Positions 7,118 through 13,473 of a stretch of 19,423 nt of DNA are shown here, piece by piece. Every line of letters starts with the position of its first letter. The stretch's first letter is position 1. The stretch covers positions 1 through 19,423 of the forward strand of contig JADLDQ010000347.1 of assembly GCA_020846575.1 (NCBI GenBank), written 5' to 3'. The DNA is from Burkholderiales bacterium (lineage in GTDB: Bacteria; Pseudomonadota; Gammaproteobacteria; Burkholderiales; SG8-39). The translations under genes were made by a program, and so were the position numbers. The notes below the pieces were generated by a model, which worked only from the letters and a program-made list of their open reading frames with translations, did not search any database and was not told the DNA's origin.

Positions 7118-7852
7118 ATGGAGAACATTCTCGAAGCGAGCGGCCTCACCAAGCGCTTCCACGGCCTGGTGGCGGTGCACGACGTGAGCGTCCAGCTCAG
7201 GCGCGGCGAGATTCTCGGGCTGATCGGACCGAACGGCGCCGGCAAGACCACGCTGGTCGACATGGTGAACGGAACGCTGGAGCCGAACGCGGGCGACCTG
7301 GTGTTCGAAGGTCGATCGGTGCGCGGGCTGCCGGCGTACCGGCGCGCGCACCTGGGCATCGGCCGGACTTTCCAGATCATGAAACCGTTCCCCGGCATGA
7401 GCGTGCTGGAGAACGCGTCGATCGGGGCGCTGTTCGGGACGAACGGCGGCGAGCGCAGCATCGGCCGCGCCCGAGAACAGGCCCGCGAATGCCTGGCGTT
7501 CGTCGGCCTGGGCAGGCGCATCGCGCAGCGCGCCGATGCGCTGGGAGGACCCGACCGCAAGCGCCTCGAACTGGCGCGGGCGCTCGCCATGAGGCCCCGG
7601 CTCCTGCTGCTGGACGAGGTGATGGCCGGCCTCAATCACGTCGAAATAGAAGAGGTCATCGAGGACATCAAGAAGGTGCGCGACCAGGGAATCAGCATCC
7701 TGGTGATCGAGCATGTCATGAAGGCCATCACCAGCCTCTCGGACCGGGTGTTCGTACTGCACCACGGCGAGAAGATCGTGGAGGGCTCCTGCGGCGAGGT
7801 GCTGCGCGATCCACGCGTGGTCGAAGCCTACCTGGGGCGCAGGCGACGATGA
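7118..7852 (+). CDS. livG: Liv-type ABC transporter ATPase, LivG family
   Basis: A 244-residue cytoplasmic ATPase that powers uptake with LivF. Walker A is GPNGAGKTT (37-45), the Q-loop glutamine is Gln86 (RTFQIMKPFPGMSVLEN), Walker B is LLLLDE (162-167) and the switch histidine is His199 (VIEHV). Two positions depart from the usual form. The ABC signature reads LGGPDRKR (142-149) rather than an LSGGQ-like sequence, with Pro at the position before Asp. The residue after Walker B is Val (DEVMAGLN) where Pro is common. Related LivG proteins often have relaxed signatures, so the protein is probably active. The ATG abuts the livM stop, and its own TGA overlaps the livF ATG (ATGA). Confidence 0.9.
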   Translation: MENILEASGLTKRFHGLVAVHDVSVQLRRGEILGLIGPNGAGKTTLVDMVNGTLEPNAGDLVFEGRSVRGLPAYRRAHLGIGRTFQIMKPFPGMSVLENASIGALFGTNGGERSIGRAREQARECLAFVGLGRRIAQRADALGGPDRKRLELARALAMRPRLLLLDEVMAGLNHVEIEEVIEDIKKVRDQGISILVIEHVMKAITSLSDRVFVLHHGEKIVEGSCGEVLRDPRVVEAYLGRRRR

Positions 7853-8628
7853 GCGAGAGCCTGCTCCGCGTCGCGCGGCTTGATGCCGGCTATGGCGAGA
7901 TGCCGGTGCTGCGCGGCGTGAACGTCGATATCCGTGCAGCCGAGATCGTGGCTCTGGTCGGCGGCAACGGCGCGGGCAAGACCACGCTGCTGCGCGCGAT
8001 CTCGCGGCTGATACCGTCGCAGGGCGAGCTGCGCTTCGACGGCCGATCGCTCGGCGGCACCACCGCGGACCAGGTCTTCGAGATGGGTCTGGTGCAGGTG
8101 CCGGAAGGCCGCCAGCTCTTCGACCATATGAGCGTCGAGGAGAACCTGCAGATGGGTGCCTATGCGCGCCGGGACAAGACGGCGATCGAGGCTGATCTGG
8201 ACCGCGTCTACGGGATCTTCCCGGCGCTCGCCGGCCGCAGGCGCCAGCTCGCCGGGAGCATGTCGGGCGGCGAGCAGCAGATGTGTGCGATGGCGCGCGC
8301 CCTGATGGCGCGACCGAGACTGCTCATGGTGGACGAGATGAGCCTCGGGCTCGCACCGGTGATCGTCGATTCACTGCTCGACACCATGGCTCGGATCCGC
8401 AGCGAGGGCGTCACCGTGCTGCTGGTCGAGCAGGATGTGCATGCGGCGCTGTCGGTGGCCGACCGCGGCTACGTGATGCAGATCGGCGAGATCGTGCGTG
8501 AAGGCACCGCCAAGGAGCTGGAAAGCGACCCTGACGTGCGACGAGCCTACCTGGGAGAAATTGCCACGGCGAGTTCCCCGGGGCGAGCAGCGCGCTCCCG
8601 AGCAACGGGGCGACGGATGGAGGACTGA
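7849..8628 (+). CDS. livF: Liv-type ABC transporter ATPase, LivF family
   Basis: The second ATPase, 259 residues. Walker A is GGNGAGKTT (38-46), the ABC signature SGGEQQ (139-144) and Walker B LLMVDE (158-163). The switch position is Gln205 (LLVEQD); LivF proteins commonly carry EQN or EQD here in place of EH. LVQVPEGRQLFDHMSVEENL (81-100) is a very typical LivF segment. The ATG overlaps the livG stop by four bases. Beyond the usual end near YLGEIA (234-239), the protein has about 20 extra residues rich in Arg, Ser and Ala. This tail contains the ribosome binding site of the next gene (GGAGG, 8619-8623), so it may persist because of that overlap. Confidence 0.92.
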   Translation: MSESLLRVARLDAGYGEMPVLRGVNVDIRAAEIVALVGGNGAGKTTLLRAISRLIPSQGELRFDGRSLGGTTADQVFEMGLVQVPEGRQLFDHMSVEENLQMGAYARRDKTAIEADLDRVYGIFPALAGRRRQLAGSMSGGEQQMCAMARALMARPRLLMVDEMSLGLAPVIVDSLLDTMARIRSEGVTVLLVEQDVHAALSVADRGYVMQIGEIVREGTAKELESDPDVRRAYLGEIATASSPGRAARSRATGRRMED

Positions 8629-8629
8629 C

Positions 8630-9118
8630 ATGAAGCAAAGACTCGACTGGACCGCCGTCGCTCCCGACGGCTTGGCGGCGCTACTGGGCCTGGAGAGGTA
8701 CGCGCGCGGTTCCGGGCTGGAGGGCGCGCTCCTCGAACTCGTCAAGACACGCGCCTCGCAGATCAACGGCTGCGCGTACTGCCTGGATATGCACACGAAG
8801 GACGCCCGCGCCCACGGCGAGACCGAGCAGCGGCTTCACGCGCTCGCCGCATGGCGCGAAGCGCCGTTCTACAGCGCTCGCGAGCGCGCCGCTCTCGCCT
8901 GGACCGAGGCGCTGACCTGCATTGCCGGGAGCGGCGTCGGCGACGCGGCGTACGACCAGGCGCGCCGCCACTTCGGCGACAAGGAACTCGTCGACCTGAC
9001 GCTGGCGGTCGTGACGATCAACGGCTGGAACCGGCTGGCGATCGCGTTCCGCACGCCTGCCGGCAATTACCAGCCCGGCGCGCATGCGGCTGCCGCCGCC
9101 TCCAGGCACGCGGGTTGA
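8630..9118 (+). CDS. AhpD/carboxymuconolactone decarboxylase-like protein
   Basis: A 162-residue all-helical cytoplasmic protein of the AhpD-like/CMD superfamily. It has the redox-type motif CAYCLDMH (48-55), i.e. C-x2-C-x3-H, preceded by Glu36 in LELVKTRASQINGC. Later landmarks are ERAALAWTEALT (85-96) and NGWNRLAIAFRTPAG. In AhpD these Cys and His residues carry peroxidase or disulfide chemistry; in many unlinked homologues the substrate is unknown. The start at 8630 has GGAGG seven bases upstream, inside livF, and lies one base after the livF stop. It should therefore be cotranscribed with the Liv transporter. It could protect against peroxides or act on an imported compound; neither is shown. 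Confidence 0.88.
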   Translation: MKQRLDWTAVAPDGLAALLGLERYARGSGLEGALLELVKTRASQINGCAYCLDMHTKDARAHGETEQRLHALAAWREAPFYSARERAALAWTEALTCIAGSGVGDAAYDQARRHFGDKELVDLTLAVVTINGWNRLAIAFRTPAGNYQPGAHAAAAASRHAG

Positions 9119-9122
9119 GAAA

Positions 9123-9743
9123 GTGCATCACGTCCGATCCGCCAGCTCACCGTTGAACACCGCTCTTACCGTGTGGACCGTGGGCCACTCGAACCGCCCG
9201 CTCGAGGACTTGATCGCGGTCCTTCAGCGCCATCGGATCGAGGCAGTCGCAGACGTGCGGCGTTTCCCCGGGTCCAGGCGCCAGCCGCAGTACCACCGGC
9301 GGAGGCTCGAACAGGGTTTCTCTGCCCCCGGGATCGGCTACGTCCCGCTTCCCGGTCTGGGGGGGCGTCGCCGGCCGGCCTCGAACTCCCCGAACACCGC
9401 CTGGCGGCACCCGGCGTTCCGCGCTTACGCCGACTACCTCGAAGGCGACGAGTTCGCCGCCGGGCTCTTCGAACTCCTGATGGTGGCGCGGGGTCTGCGC
9501 ACCGCGGTGATGTGCGCCGAGATTCTGTGGTGGCGCTGTCATCGGCGGCTGATCGCGGACGTGCTGGTGTCTCTGGGCGCGCGGGTGATCCACATCCTGG
9601 ACGCAAAGAATGCGCAAGCTCACCGCCTGACGGCGCCCGCGCGGCTCGTTCAGGGGAGGCTGAGCTACGCCTCGGTGCACCCGCCGCAGGCAACCCGGGC
9701 CGGCGCGCACGCCGGCCCCACCGCGGTCGCGACTCACCGCTAG
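9123..9743 (+). CDS. DUF488 family protein
   Basis: A protein of about 206 residues with the DUF488 hallmarks: TVGHSN (19-24), DVRRFP (44-49), and the Cys-containing CAEILWWRCHRRLIAD (131-146). The biochemical role of DUF488 is not established. The start is uncertain. GTG at 9123, four bases after the previous stop, is preceded by a weak GAGAAA; a TTG at 9153 is possible; and an in-frame ATG at 9084 would overlap the preceding gene. The gene includes a run of seven G (9359-9365), but the frame stays intact across it. It probably ends the liv operon transcript and converges on the glycosylase gene, sharing the CTAG at 9740-9743. Confidence 0.82.
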   Translation: MHHVRSASSPLNTALTVWTVGHSNRPLEDLIAVLQRHRIEAVADVRRFPGSRRQPQYHRRRLEQGFSAPGIGYVPLPGLGGRRRPASNSPNTAWRHPAFRAYADYLEGDEFAAGLFELLMVARGLRTAVMCAEILWWRCHRRLIADVLVSLGARVIHILDAKNAQAHRLTAPARLVQGRLSYASVHPPQATRAGAHAGPTAVATHR

Positions 9744-10729
9744 GCGCGCGCGTCGTGCGATGGGCGGCCCAACTCGCTGCGAGCCTCCAGCCGAGCGAGC
9801 AACAGGTGGTAGTAGAGCATTCCCCGCTGCGGGCCGAGCGTCTCGAGCACCGCCTCGACTTCGAGCGGGGTCGCCGCGACGAGCATCGCCAGGTTGCGCG
9901 CCACGCCGGAGTCGTTGGCCGGAAACACATCGAGCCTCCCCAGGCCGCGCAGCAGGACAACCGCCGCCGTCCACGGGCCGATCCCCTTGATGCCGCAAAG
10001 CAGCGCGGCGGCCTCGGGACTCGGACGTTGCTCGAGCGCCGCTTCGTCGAGCGACCCCGTATCGAGCGCATCGGCGACGCGGCGCAATGTCGCGAGCTTC
10101 CCGTCGCTCAAACCCGCAGCGCGCAAGCGCGCCGCGCGCGCATTCCGAACGCTCGCAGGGTCCGGAAAGGCGTACAGCCGGGCGCCAAAGCGCTCGCGAG
10201 GTTTCCCCAGCGTCGCGACGAAGCGCCGCATGATCGCGCTCGCGGCAATGACGCTGACCTGCTGAAAGACGATCGCGTTGACGCACGCCTCCCAGAGCGT
10301 CGGATAGCGCGGCGGCTTCACGCCGCGCATGCGACGCGCCAGCGGGCGCAGCCATGGGATGCGCGAGGCCGAGCGGTTGAATCGACCGAGATCGACTTCG
10401 ACGCCGAGCATCCTGCGAACGAGCGCAAGCAGCCGCCGGTGCTCGCGCCGGTCGCCGTCGATTTCCACGACAAGCCTCCGTGCGTCCACTTGTTCGACGC
10501 GCAGCGCGGCGGATCCCATGCCGTCGAGCACGCGAACATACGCTCCGCCGGGACTGAGCACATCGACCGGGTTCGTCGGCAGCCGGCGCAGGGCGCTGAC
10601 CGTGAGGTCGAGCCGGTACGGCACCCGGACCGCAATGGTGTAGCTGCCCGTCGCCTGCGCGCCCGCCACGCCGGGCGGCGGCCCGCCGCCGAGGTGAGCG
10701 CCACTGCCTGCCCGTGGCCGAATCACCAC
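9740..10729 (-). CDS. AlkA-like DNA-3-methyladenine glycosylase (HhH-GPD)
   Basis: A base-excision repair glycosylase of the helix-hairpin-helix GPD superfamily, predicted to remove alkylated purines from DNA. The N-terminal beta domain (about 30-115) resembles AlkA. The catalytic domain includes NAIVFQQVS (151-159), the hairpin GIKGIGPWTA (246-255) and the catalytic aspartate, probably Asp273 in FPANDSG. No iron-sulfur Cys cluster is present. The C-terminus has a helix GMLYYHLLLARLEA. The frame opens with GTG at 10729, without a clear ribosome binding site, so the first ~28 Gly/Pro/Ala-rich residues may be untranslated. It lies 103 bp downstream of a MarR gene on the same strand and could be in its transcript. 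A link to alkylation stress is inference. Confidence 0.87.
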   Translation of the reverse strand: MVIRPRAGSGAHLGGGPPPGVAGAQATGSYTIAVRVPYRLDLTVSALRRLPTNPVDVLSPGGAYVRVLDGMGSAALRVEQVDARRLVVEIDGDRREHRRLLALVRRMLGVEVDLGRFNRSASRIPWLRPLARRMRGVKPPRYPTLWEACVNAIVFQQVSVIAASAIMRRFVATLGKPRERFGARLYAFPDPASVRNARAARLRAAGLSDGKLATLRRVADALDTGSLDEAALEQRPSPEAAALLCGIKGIGPWTAAVVLLRGLGRLDVFPANDSGVARNLAMLVAATPLEVEAVLETLGPQRGMLYYHLLLARLEARSELGRPSHDARA

Positions 10730-10832
10730 CGCATCACCGCTTGGTCAGGAAGGAACAACGATGACGCAGCGCTCGTTCAAGCGCGCTGAGCGCCCGAGCC
10801 CGGGCCCGGAACCCGGCGCACGTCCGATCGGG

Positions 10833-11285
10833 TCAGACACGGTTGTGCTCCCTGGTGCGCGCGATATGTCGCAGCAACTGCCTGAGTTGCGGTCCGAAGC
10901 GCTCCAGCTCGTGGCGATGGTTGTCGGCGAGACGTCCCAGCACCTGGGATCCCCTGGCAGTCAGCCGCAGGCTCACCTTGCGCCGGTCCTCGCGCGAGGG
11001 CGAGCGCACGAGCAACTCCTGCTTCACCAACCGGTCGACGAGCCCGACGGCGCTGTTGTGCCTGATCAGGAGCTGCCGCGCGAGCTCGTTGATCGTCACT
11101 TCCTCGCGCTCCGCCGCAGCGCGCACCACCAGCATCGCCTGGTAGTGCTGGGCGGTCAGGCCGACTTTCTCGGCCGCCGCTTCGCTGAAACGCAGAAACA
11201 CGCGCAGCGCGTGGCGAAACGCGGCAAGCGTGGCGTTCTCGGCGGAGTCGAGCTCCGTTGGACGCTGGCGCTTTCGGATCGGCAT
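10833..11285 (-). CDS. MarR-family transcriptional regulator (copy 2)
   Basis: A 150-residue winged-helix regulator, paralogous to the MarR at 2779-3270. The winged helix-turn-helix is at about 65-95, with recognition helix RHNSAVGLVDRL differing from copy 1 only in its first residue (Arg for Lys). The wing is SPSREDRRKVSLRLTARG (95-112). The N-terminal dimer helix (FLRFSEAAAEKVGLTAQHYQA) also matches copy 1 closely. The frame continues to an ATG at 11351, but that would place the operator-like palindrome (11337-11350) inside the gene. The ATG at 11285 has AGGAGA about 11 bases upstream. Likely autoregulated, and perhaps controlling both the glycosylase gene downstream and the divergent membrane-protein locus. 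Confidence 0.87.
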   Translation of the reverse strand: MPIRKRQRPTELDSAENATLAAFRHALRVFLRFSEAAAEKVGLTAQHYQAMLVVRAAAEREEVTINELARQLLIRHNSAVGLVDRLVKQELLVRSPSREDRRKVSLRLTARGSQVLGRLADNHRHELERFGPQLRQLLRHIARTREHNRV

Positions 11286-11336
11286 GATGAGCGAATTCTC
11301 CTGCGTCCAGTCGATGGCGACCTGCCCGCGGGGCCC

Positions 11337-11350
11337 GGCAATATATCGCA
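11337..11350. promoter_or_regulatory. AT-rich operator shared with MarR copy 1
   Basis: On the minus strand this reads TGCGATATATTGCC, matching TGCGATATATTGCA at 3333-3346 in 13 of 14 positions. It lies 51 bp upstream of the chosen MarR start and between that gene and the divergent membrane-protein locus. TATATT within it (11345-11340, minus) matches the -10 consensus in five of six positions, so binding would block transcription. A weaker resemblance, GCGATAGATC, occurs about 30 bp to the right. Confidence 0.55.
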
Positions 11351-11362
11351 TCCGACCGTCAT

Positions 11363-11937
11363 TTGCCTCGTAACGCGATAGATCTGGCCGGAGGCCTGGG
11401 GTTCGTGCTGGCGTTCCTCGCCGCCGGGCACGCCAGCGCGCCGCGGCGCTTTGCCGTTCACCTGCCCGAATGGATGCCCCACGACCGCGCGGGCTCGCCC
11501 GGCGCGATACGGATCATCGCCGCGTTCCTCGTGTTCACGGTACGCATCGTCGTCGGTCTGCTGAAGGCGCCCGGAGATGGAGCTGGTGCGCGTTCGCCGG
11601 CGCCTACTGGATGCTGCCACGCGCGCTCGACGCCGCCAGCACCGAGATGTTCACCGCGGCGGCGAAATACGCGTCGCTGCCGCTGCTCGTCGGCCTGCCG
11701 CTCGCGATCGCCTGGCCGCGCATGGGCTTCATCGCGAAGGGCGTGCTTGTGCTCGAGTGCCTCGCCAGCTTGTTCCGTCTGGGCTGGCTCTTTCTTGTCT
11801 CACCCGAGCGTCTTTGCAACAGCTACCTGATCGATGACCAGCAACTGCTCGGCCGCTGCCTGCTCGTGCTCGGCACGGTGCTCACCTTGGCGATCGCAGG
11901 CAAGTTACTCTGGGGGCGTTTCGACGCTCAGGCCTGA
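11363..11937 (+). pseudogene. Frameshifted membrane-protein gene
   Basis: Two adjoining reading frames both look truly coding. From 11363 (TTG) to about 11575, one frame gives two hydrophobic segments (GLGFVLAFLAA and RIIAAFLVFTVRIVVGLL). From about 11578 the next frame continues with WCAFAGAYWMLP, then segments such as YASLPLLVGLPLAIAWP and LLVLGTVLTLAIAGKLL, to a stop at 11937. Third-position GC is high in the first frame up to the Ala-Pro codons near 11570 and in the second frame afterwards. One lost base near 11571-11580 would join them into a small four- or five-helix membrane protein of about 190 residues. It is either a broken gene or a sequence error. The family is not recognised. It is divergent from MarR copy 2 and overlaps the 3' end of the VOC gene by 10 bp. 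Confidence 0.5.
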
Positions 11938-12314
11938 ATCCACTGCCGAAGCTCGATCGAGTTGCCGTCGGGATCGCGGATTTCCGCGCGCGCATACGTG
12001 GGGCGCAAGAGCGGCCCCCAGGTGCATTCGACGCCCATGGCCGCCAGCGCGCCGAGCGCGCCCTGCATGTCGTCCACTTCCAGCGCCATCATGCGGTAGC
12101 CGAGGTGCTCGCCCTCGGTGCGCGGCGCAGGCTTGGTCTCGGTGTAGGTCATGAGCTCCACCGTCGTGCCGCCGAGGTCGAGATAGACGAGCCGCAGCCC
12201 GCCAGGGACCGTGACACGGGAGCGCACGCTGAAACCGAGCACCTCGGTGTAGAAGCGCACCGCGCGCTCTTCGTCCGCGGTCACGAGCTCTATATGGTCG
12301 ATACGCTTGAACAT
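11928..12314 (-). CDS. VOC/glyoxalase-fold protein
   Basis: A 128-residue protein of the vicinal-oxygen-chelate superfamily: two beta-alpha-beta-beta-beta modules in one chain. The expected metal ligands are present in order: His7 (RIDHIEL), Glu53 (TVELM), His70 (GEHLGYR) and Glu121 (SIELRQW). The segment DPDGNSIEL (114-122) is typical of glyoxalase I-like members. The intact ligand set suggests a metal-dependent enzyme such as a lactoylglutathione lyase or an isomerase/dioxygenase relative; the substrate is unknown. Among GTG 12320, ATG 12317 and ATG 12314, the last has the best spacing, seven bases after GGAGG. That ribosome binding site lies in the last codons of the upstream one-helix ORF, so translation may be coupled. 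Confidence 0.85.
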   Translation of the reverse strand: MFKRIDHIELVTADEERAVRFYTEVLGFSVRSRVTVPGGLRLVYLDLGGTTVELMTYTETKPAPRTEGEHLGYRMMALEVDDMQGALGALAAMGVECTWGPLLRPTYARAEIRDPDGNSIELRQWIQA

Positions 12315-12316
12315 CA

Positions 12317-12418
12317 TCACCCCTCCTTGCGGTCAAGTTTCGCACGCGCACAGATCGCAACATACACCACGCCAAGGATGGCGAACACCGCGAACCACGG
12401 CAGCGCCGGCGCCCGCAT
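12317..12418 (-). CDS. Possible 33-aa single-helix membrane peptide
   Basis: An ORF encoding a hydrophobic stretch, LPWFAVFAILGVVYVAICA (about residues 6-24), followed by a basic tail ARAKLDRKEG. This would be a one-pass membrane peptide with a cytoplasmic C-terminus. Its TGA overlaps the start codons of the VOC gene and its last codons contain that gene's ribosome binding site. No clear ribosome binding site precedes its own ATG, and the frame stays open further upstream, so a longer form from a GTG is possible. It lies between the cytochrome and VOC genes on the same strand. Not recognised; it could be a remnant of a larger gene. Confidence 0.35.
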   Translation of the reverse strand: MRAPALPWFAVFAILGVVYVAICARAKLDRKEG

Positions 12419-12523
12419 CAGGGTCGCGCGGGCGCAGCGCCGCGCGGGTGGCGGCGGCACACGCACCGCGGCGCCAAAGTCCCGCCGCCGGCCCGCCGCG
12501 GCGTGGAAGACCTGCCGCCAGAC

Positions 12524-13018
12524 CTAGCGCCGACCTGGCGCGGCGCCGGCGGTCACCACTTGATAGCTGGCGTGACAGGCGACGCAGTTCTTCAGAACCT
12601 CGCCGAGCTGTGCGAGCGCGTGCCGGGAGGTTCCGTTGGCCTGCGCGTCCGCGGCGATAGCGTCGAAGCCGCGGTGCGTAGCAGAGGCGAGGGTCTTGAA
12701 CGCCAGCGGCAGCTTGCCCATCAGCGCCGCGGGTACGTCGTGCGTTTTCGGGGTGCCCATCGCCCGGCTGGCGCCGGCCACGCCCGGCATGTCCTCGCGC
12801 GCCAGCGCCTCGGCGACGAGTTGCAGGCCGGCGACGAATTCGCGCATCTCCCGCAGCATCAGCGCGCGCTCGCCCGGCTCCAGGACGATCGCCACGCGTC
12901 CATCCTGTCCCTCCTGCGTCGAGCCGGCCACGATGAACTTGTACGCCATTGCAGCGATCACCAGCAGCAGCACGGCGATCGCCGCCAGGTAGATTCGAGC
13001 CTTCGCGGCATGTGTCAT
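12524..13018 (-). CDS. Membrane-anchored cytochrome c'-like protein
   Basis: A 164-residue protein with an N-terminal hydrophobic helix (YLAAIAVLLLVIAAMAYKFIV, split at about residues 10-30) and one heme c site, CVACH (145-149), close to the C-terminus. A C-terminal CxxCH in a helical protein is the layout of cytochrome c'/c-556. Met56 and Met59 (MLREMREF) are candidates for a sixth heme ligand, as in low-spin c-556 types. No clear signal-peptidase site follows the helix, so the protein is probably anchored in the inner membrane with its heme domain in the periplasm. The ATG at 13018 has AAGGAG seven bases upstream. It is the first gene of a leftward group with the one-helix peptide and the VOC protein. 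Its redox partner is unknown. Confidence 0.8.
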   Translation of the reverse strand: MTHAAKARIYLAAIAVLLLVIAAMAYKFIVAGSTQEGQDGRVAIVLEPGERALMLREMREFVAGLQLVAEALAREDMPGVAGASRAMGTPKTHDVPAALMGKLPLAFKTLASATHRGFDAIAADAQANGTSRHALAQLGEVLKNCVACHASYQVVTAGAAPGRR

Positions 13019-13473
13019 CGGTGTACTCCTTCTCGGTCCGGATTTCCCGATCGCCGCGCTCCGGACCGCCGGTGCGCCTGGCGGGTTCGTCCGCCGGAAC
13101 GGCTTCCCGCATTGAGCCGATCCGGCCCGCCAGCGATGCTGGCGCGGCGCATGAGCGCGGCGACAGCGCACCCGGAAAGCGACACCCGAGGCGGGGTTGC
13201 GTAAGGCCCCGGAGACGAATGGCCTTGCTCGCGCAGGACGAAGGGCCGCACATCCAGGGTGTCAGGCGCGCAGGCTATCGCGGTGAAAACGTCGTGAAAG
13301 CTGTATGTGCAATGCCTCTTCACAATAGCATGACTCCCCGGGACGATCAACCAGCGCGACAAGCCTCCTGGCCCGCTGCGGCGGCCCCCCTGAGCGTTCA
13401 AGTCCGCGCCTTCCCCCGAAGACGCTGTATCACAACATGATATAGTCGGACTGCCGGAGAAAGGGCGCGAGCG
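13019..13473. other. Divergent intergenic region, no convincing gene
   Basis: This 455-bp stretch separates the leftward cytochrome gene from the rightward nitronate monooxygenase gene and should hold both promoters. The part near 13290-13335 is locally AT-richer. The part near 13428-13446 contains a palindrome with a -10-like box. Open frames here have no ribosome binding site or recognisable protein sequence. Confidence 0.5.
13428..13446 (+). promoter_or_regulatory. Palindromic operator overlapping a -10-like box
   Basis: TATCA-CAACA-TGATA (13428-13442) is a perfect 5-bp inverted repeat with a 5-base spacer. It overlaps TATAGT (13441-13446), five of six matches to the -10 consensus, 28 bp before the nitronate monooxygenase ATG. 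No good -35 lies at the expected distance. Position suggests repressor control of the downstream gene. The arms differ from the TGCGATATATTGC motif of the MarR genes. Confidence 0.4.

Noticed and set aside
6272..7765. Leftward open frame of about 497 codons opposite livM and livG
   Set aside because: The translation is His/Asp/Glu/Arg-rich with no family resemblance and lies fully antisense to well-supported transporter genes.
9359..9365. Run of seven G inside the DUF488 gene as a frameshift site
   Set aside because: Conserved DUF488 motifs lie in the same frame on both sides, so the reading frame is intact.
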